From assembly GCA_046047315.1 (NCBI GenBank), contig JBJOID010000354.1:1-17119 (forward strand): 17,119 nucleotides of DNA, read 5' to 3'. The notes under the pieces were generated by a model. That model did not search any database and was not told the DNA's origin. It worked only from the letters and a program-made list of their open reading frames with translations. The position numbers and the translations under genes are program-made. Below are positions 15,056 to 17,119 of the stretch, in pieces (position 1 is the stretch's first letter; the number at the start of each line of letters is the position of its first letter). This stretch comes from WGMK01 sp046047315 (lineage in GTDB: Bacteria; Hydrogenedentota; Hydrogenedentia; Hydrogenedentales; JAEUWI01).

Positions 15056-16789
15056 ATGCGATTTTACGAGAGACTTTGGATGAAGCAGCCGCTCTTGAGC
15101 GGCGCGCGCGCCCTGTGCCTGCTTGCAGCCTGCGCTTTGGCGCTGAACAGCAATCTCGCCATGGCGCAGGAAGCTCCCAATCCGGATTTAGCCATTGACC
15201 AACTGCTTAAGCTGAATCCCAATGATTTGGTGAGCGCGATTGCCGAGATGAAGACGGCGGGCGAGGCGCAAGCGGAAGAAGCCGCGAAGCTGAAGGCTGA
15301 AGCCGAAGCCCTTGAGAAGAAGGCGACAGATATTCAGGCGCAGCTTGATGCCATGCTGGGAAGTCTGAAGGCGGTCAGTGAGCGCCTGTTCCCCGCGATG
15401 GCCGCCCCAGCTCCGGCTGCGGAAGCGGCCCCGATGGAGCAGGCCGCCATGACCGACGGGCCGCCACCCGTGAACTTTGCGGAGCACGTTGCGCCGATTC
15501 TCAAGCAGCATTGCGCGAAATGCCACAATGAAGACAACCGCAAGAGCGGCTTTGCCGTCACCAGCTTCGCGCTCCTGATGGAAGGCGGAAGCTCCGGTGC
15601 GGTGGTCACCCCCGGCGATCCCGATGGCAGCCGCCTGTTGCGCCTGATCACCAAGGCCGAGGAACCCGTGATGCCGCCTTCGGGCGAGTTGCCCGCCGAG
15701 CAGATTGAAGTCATCCGCGCATGGCTGGCGGCGGGCGCCTTGCCCGATGCGAAGGCGAAGCCCATGGCCAAAGCCGAGACCGAGACCGAGACCGGCGCGG
15801 GTGGAGAAGCTTTCGTGGCGGCGACTTTCGCGGACACCCCCCCCATGCCTGAGGTGCAACTGGCCACGGCGGAGCCTGCGGGCATGCGGCCTGCCGTGGC
15901 ACGCGCGATGGACACCAGCCCCACCGCTCCCCTCTTGGCTGTAGGCGGGCACAAGCAGGTGCTGCTGTATAACACGCAGGAATTCACCCTGCTGGGCGCC
16001 TTGCCCTTTCCCGAGGGAGACGTGTTCACGCTCACGTTCAGCGTGAACGGCGAATTGCTCCTGGCGGGCGGCGGCAACGAGGGCGACACGGGTGCCGGCG
16101 TGCTGTTCAATGTGCGCACCGGCGAACGCGTTGGAGTCTACGGCGACTACTACGATACGGTGCTCGCGGCGGATATCAGCCCTGATCACCGCATGATTGC
16201 CCTGGGGGGACCGAACCGCGTGGTGCGTGTCTACAACACCGAGACGGGCGAATCCATCTATAAGATTGACAAGCACACCGAATGGGTGCTTGCGGTCAAA
16301 TTCACCCCTGACGGCGAAGTGCTCGCGACAGCGGACCGCAGCGGCGGCATGTATCTCTGGCAGGCCGCCAATGGCCGCTACGTGGAAGAGTTGCGTGGCC
16401 ACACGGGGGCCATTCATGCGCTGGCCTACTCCGCCGACTCCGTCTATCTGGCGTCTGCCGGACACGATGGAACGGTGCAGCTGTGGGATACCTGGAAGTA
16501 CACCCGAGTGCGCTCCTTCAAGGCGCATAATGTGCCCGTGCTCAATGTCGACATGAGCAAGGACAACCTCATCCTAACCACGGGAACCGACGCGACGGCG
16601 CGCTTGTTCGACCTGGAAGGCAAGGCCGTAAAGACCTTTGAAGGGCTTGGGGACTGGGGCTATCAGACCTGCTTTGGATACACCGGGGACACCGTCTTTG
16701 CCGGTTCCTGGAAAGGTGAGATCCACGTGTGGAATCGAGAAAGCGCGGAACGCGTCACAACCCTCGTCACCCAACCTGCCGCCACCTAA
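15056..16789 (+). CDS. Secreted coiled-coil / haem-c / WD40 propeller protein
   Basis: This 577-residue exported protein has three parts. After a signal peptide (1-37, AMA-QE) comes a coiled coil at 41-115 related to the upstream small protein, then an Ala/Pro linker. A planctomycete-type cytochrome c domain spans 138-228: NFAEHVAPILKQHCAKCHN with CAKCH at 153-157 binding haem, and VMPPSGE with Met206 as likely distal ligand. An ETETET linker (240-247) leads to a WD40 beta-propeller at about 285-570. Clear blades are HTEWVLAVKFTPDGEVLATA, LRGHTGAIHALAYSADS and GHDGTVQLWD. The ATG at 15056 is chosen over a TTG at 15038 because GAGGGAG (15040-15046) lies 9 nt before it. Haem-plus-WD40 proteins accompany DUF1501/DUF1549 genes in Planctomycetes-like genomes. 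An electron-transfer scaffold is inferred; the function is unknown. Confidence 0.9.
   Translation: MRFYERLWMKQPLLSGARALCLLAACALALNSNLAMAQEAPNPDLAIDQLLKLNPNDLVSAIAEMKTAGEAQAEEAAKLKAEAEALEKKATDIQAQLDAMLGSLKAVSERLFPAMAAPAPAAEAAPMEQAAMTDGPPPVNFAEHVAPILKQHCAKCHNEDNRKSGFAVTSFALLMEGGSSGAVVTPGDPDGSRLLRLITKAEEPVMPPSGELPAEQIEVIRAWLAAGALPDAKAKPMAKAETETETGAGGEAFVAATFADTPPMPEVQLATAEPAGMRPAVARAMDTSPTAPLLAVGGHKQVLLYNTQEFTLLGALPFPEGDVFTLTFSVNGELLLAGGGNEGDTGAGVLFNVRTGERVGVYGDYYDTVLAADISPDHRMIALGGPNRVVRVYNTETGESIYKIDKHTEWVLAVKFTPDGEVLATADRSGGMYLWQAANGRYVEELRGHTGAIHALAYSADSVYLASAGHDGTVQLWDTWKYTRVRSFKAHNVPVLNVDMSKDNLILTTGTDATARLFDLEGKAVKTFEGLGDWGYQTCFGYTGDTVFAGSWKGEIHVWNRESAERVTTLVTQPAAT
15776..15793 (+). repeat. 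Hexanucleotide tandem repeat (GAGACC)x3
   Basis: Three perfect copies of GAGACC encode the ETETET linker between the haem domain and the propeller of the WD40 protein. The length is a multiple of three, so copy-number change would alter linker length without breaking the frame. Confidence 0.7.
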
Positions 16790-16804
16790 ACCGCCACCGC
16801 CAAA

Positions 16805-16834
16805 TTGACAAGTCCCCTCTGCGATTGATACCAT
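16805..16834 (+). promoter_or_regulatory. Sigma70-type promoter of tRNA-Val
   Basis: A perfect TTGACA -35 box (16805-16810) is followed after 18 nt by TACCAT (16829-16834), matching the -10 consensus at four of six positions. Transcription would start near 16841, about 6 nt before the tRNA. The GC-rich stretch between them resembles the discriminator of stable-RNA promoters. No terminator is visible between the WD40 gene and this promoter, so read-through from upstream is also possible. Confidence 0.75.
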
Positions 16835-16846
16835 TGCGTCGCTCGT

Positions 16847-16923
16847 GGGCGATTAGCTCAGCTGGTTAGAGCGCCGTCTTCACACGGCGGAGGCCACTGG
16901 TTCGAGTCCAGTATCGCCCACCA
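16847..16923 (+). tRNA. tRNA-Val(CAC)
   Basis: A complete cloverleaf: acceptor GGGCGAT/ATCGCCC, D-stem GCTC/GAGC with loop AGCTGGTTA, anticodon stem CCGTC/GGCGG (one G-U pair) with loop TTCACAC and anticodon CAC at 16881-16883, variable loop AGGCC, and T-stem ACTGG/CCAGT with loop TTCGAGT. It reads GUG valine codons. The CCA end is encoded (16921-16923). The acceptor and D-arm resemble bacterial valine tRNAs, which supports the assignment. Confidence 0.95.
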
Positions 16924-16960
16924 TTTATTGCCTTTGTTCGCGTCTTGGATGCGAGACCAA

Positions 16961-16986
16961 AGATCCGCGATTGCGGAGCTTTTTTC
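16961..16986 (+). terminator. Intrinsic terminator of the tRNA-Val gene
   Basis: AGATCCGC pairs with GCGGAGCT over a GATT loop (one A-G mismatch) and runs straight into a T tract at 16980-16985. It lies 37 nt downstream of the tRNA CCA end, a normal place for the end of a single tRNA transcript. Confidence 0.75.
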
Positions 16987-17119
16987 TATTTCGGCGAAGC
17001 GTCAGTCCTCTCGTGTCCCTGCTTCCGCCAATCCAGCACGGCCGGGTGTTGTTACGTGCGAATCAGTCCAACTCTCAGTTGTTACCGGTGAAGCCCACGA
17101 AATTCCGGCGGCCGTTGGT
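16987..17119. other. Unassigned right edge
   Basis: No gene can be supported here. On the minus strand one frame stays open from the right edge for 37 codons to a TGA, but its sequence matches nothing I recognise. It could be the tail of a gene entering from outside or plain spacer. No copy of the tRNA 3' end that would mark an integration site is visible. Confidence 0.4.

Noticed and set aside
15188..16528. Minus-strand open frame (446 codons) opposite the WD40 gene
   Set aside because: The composition is that of an antisense shadow, and the plus strand has a haem-c motif and WD40 blades.
16847..17119. tRNA-Val 3' end as an integration site for a genomic island
   Set aside because: No integrase gene and no repeat of the tRNA 3' end is visible in the remaining sequence; the window ends too soon to support it.

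Overview
The window comes from a GC-rich bacterium. Its coding style and gene content (Tat-exported DUF1501 protein, secreted PPC-domain protein, DUF1549/DUF1553 protein with haem-c motifs, haem-c/WD40 protein, exported aldo/keto reductase and ceramidase-like hydrolase) are typical of the Planctomycetes/PVC group or of similar uncultured lineages such as Hydrogenedentota. This placement is inferred from gene families only; there is no rRNA or phylogenetic marker here. There is no mobile element, CRISPR array or phage gene.

Layout. (A) 1-2213: a truncated Tat-exported aldo/keto reductase on the minus strand, divergent from a secreted neutral-ceramidase-like hydrolase on the plus strand. A strong hairpin at 2234-2272 then serves as terminator between convergent units. 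(B) 8053 down to 2287 on the minus strand: seven tightly packed genes, probably one operon. In transcription order they are a FAD amine-oxidase-like protein, a DUF1365 protein, a CFA-synthase-family methyltransferase, a second methyltransferase resembling plant coclaurine N-methyltransferases, a Rieske ferredoxin, a seven-helix CREST-type membrane protein and a Dabb-domain protein. The first four overlap by 8, 8 and 4 nt. (C) 8307-16789 on the plus strand: five close-set genes, DUF1501, PPC/Ig-like protein, DUF1549/DUF1553 di-haem-motif protein, a small secreted coiled-coil protein and a coiled-coil/haem-c/WD40 protein. (D) 16847-16923: tRNA-Val(CAC) with its own sigma70-like promoter and terminator, followed by about 130 nt without recognisable content.

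How the parts may work together. Block B looks like a membrane-lipid modification pathway. The FAD/DUF1365/CFA trio is a recurrent bacterial set tied to methylated, cyclopropane or furan-type fatty acids made on intact phospholipids. Here it is extended by a second methyltransferase, a small 2Fe-2S electron carrier and a membrane hydrolase-like protein. The CFA homologue lacks residues that bind bicarbonate in true cyclopropane synthases, which hints at methyl or methylene transfer rather than ring formation. Block C looks like an exported multi-protein assembly with haem groups. Two of its proteins share a related coiled-coil module that could hold them together. The functions of DUF1501/DUF1549/DUF1553 clusters remain unknown, so block C and the extended block B are the best candidates for undescribed biology in the window.
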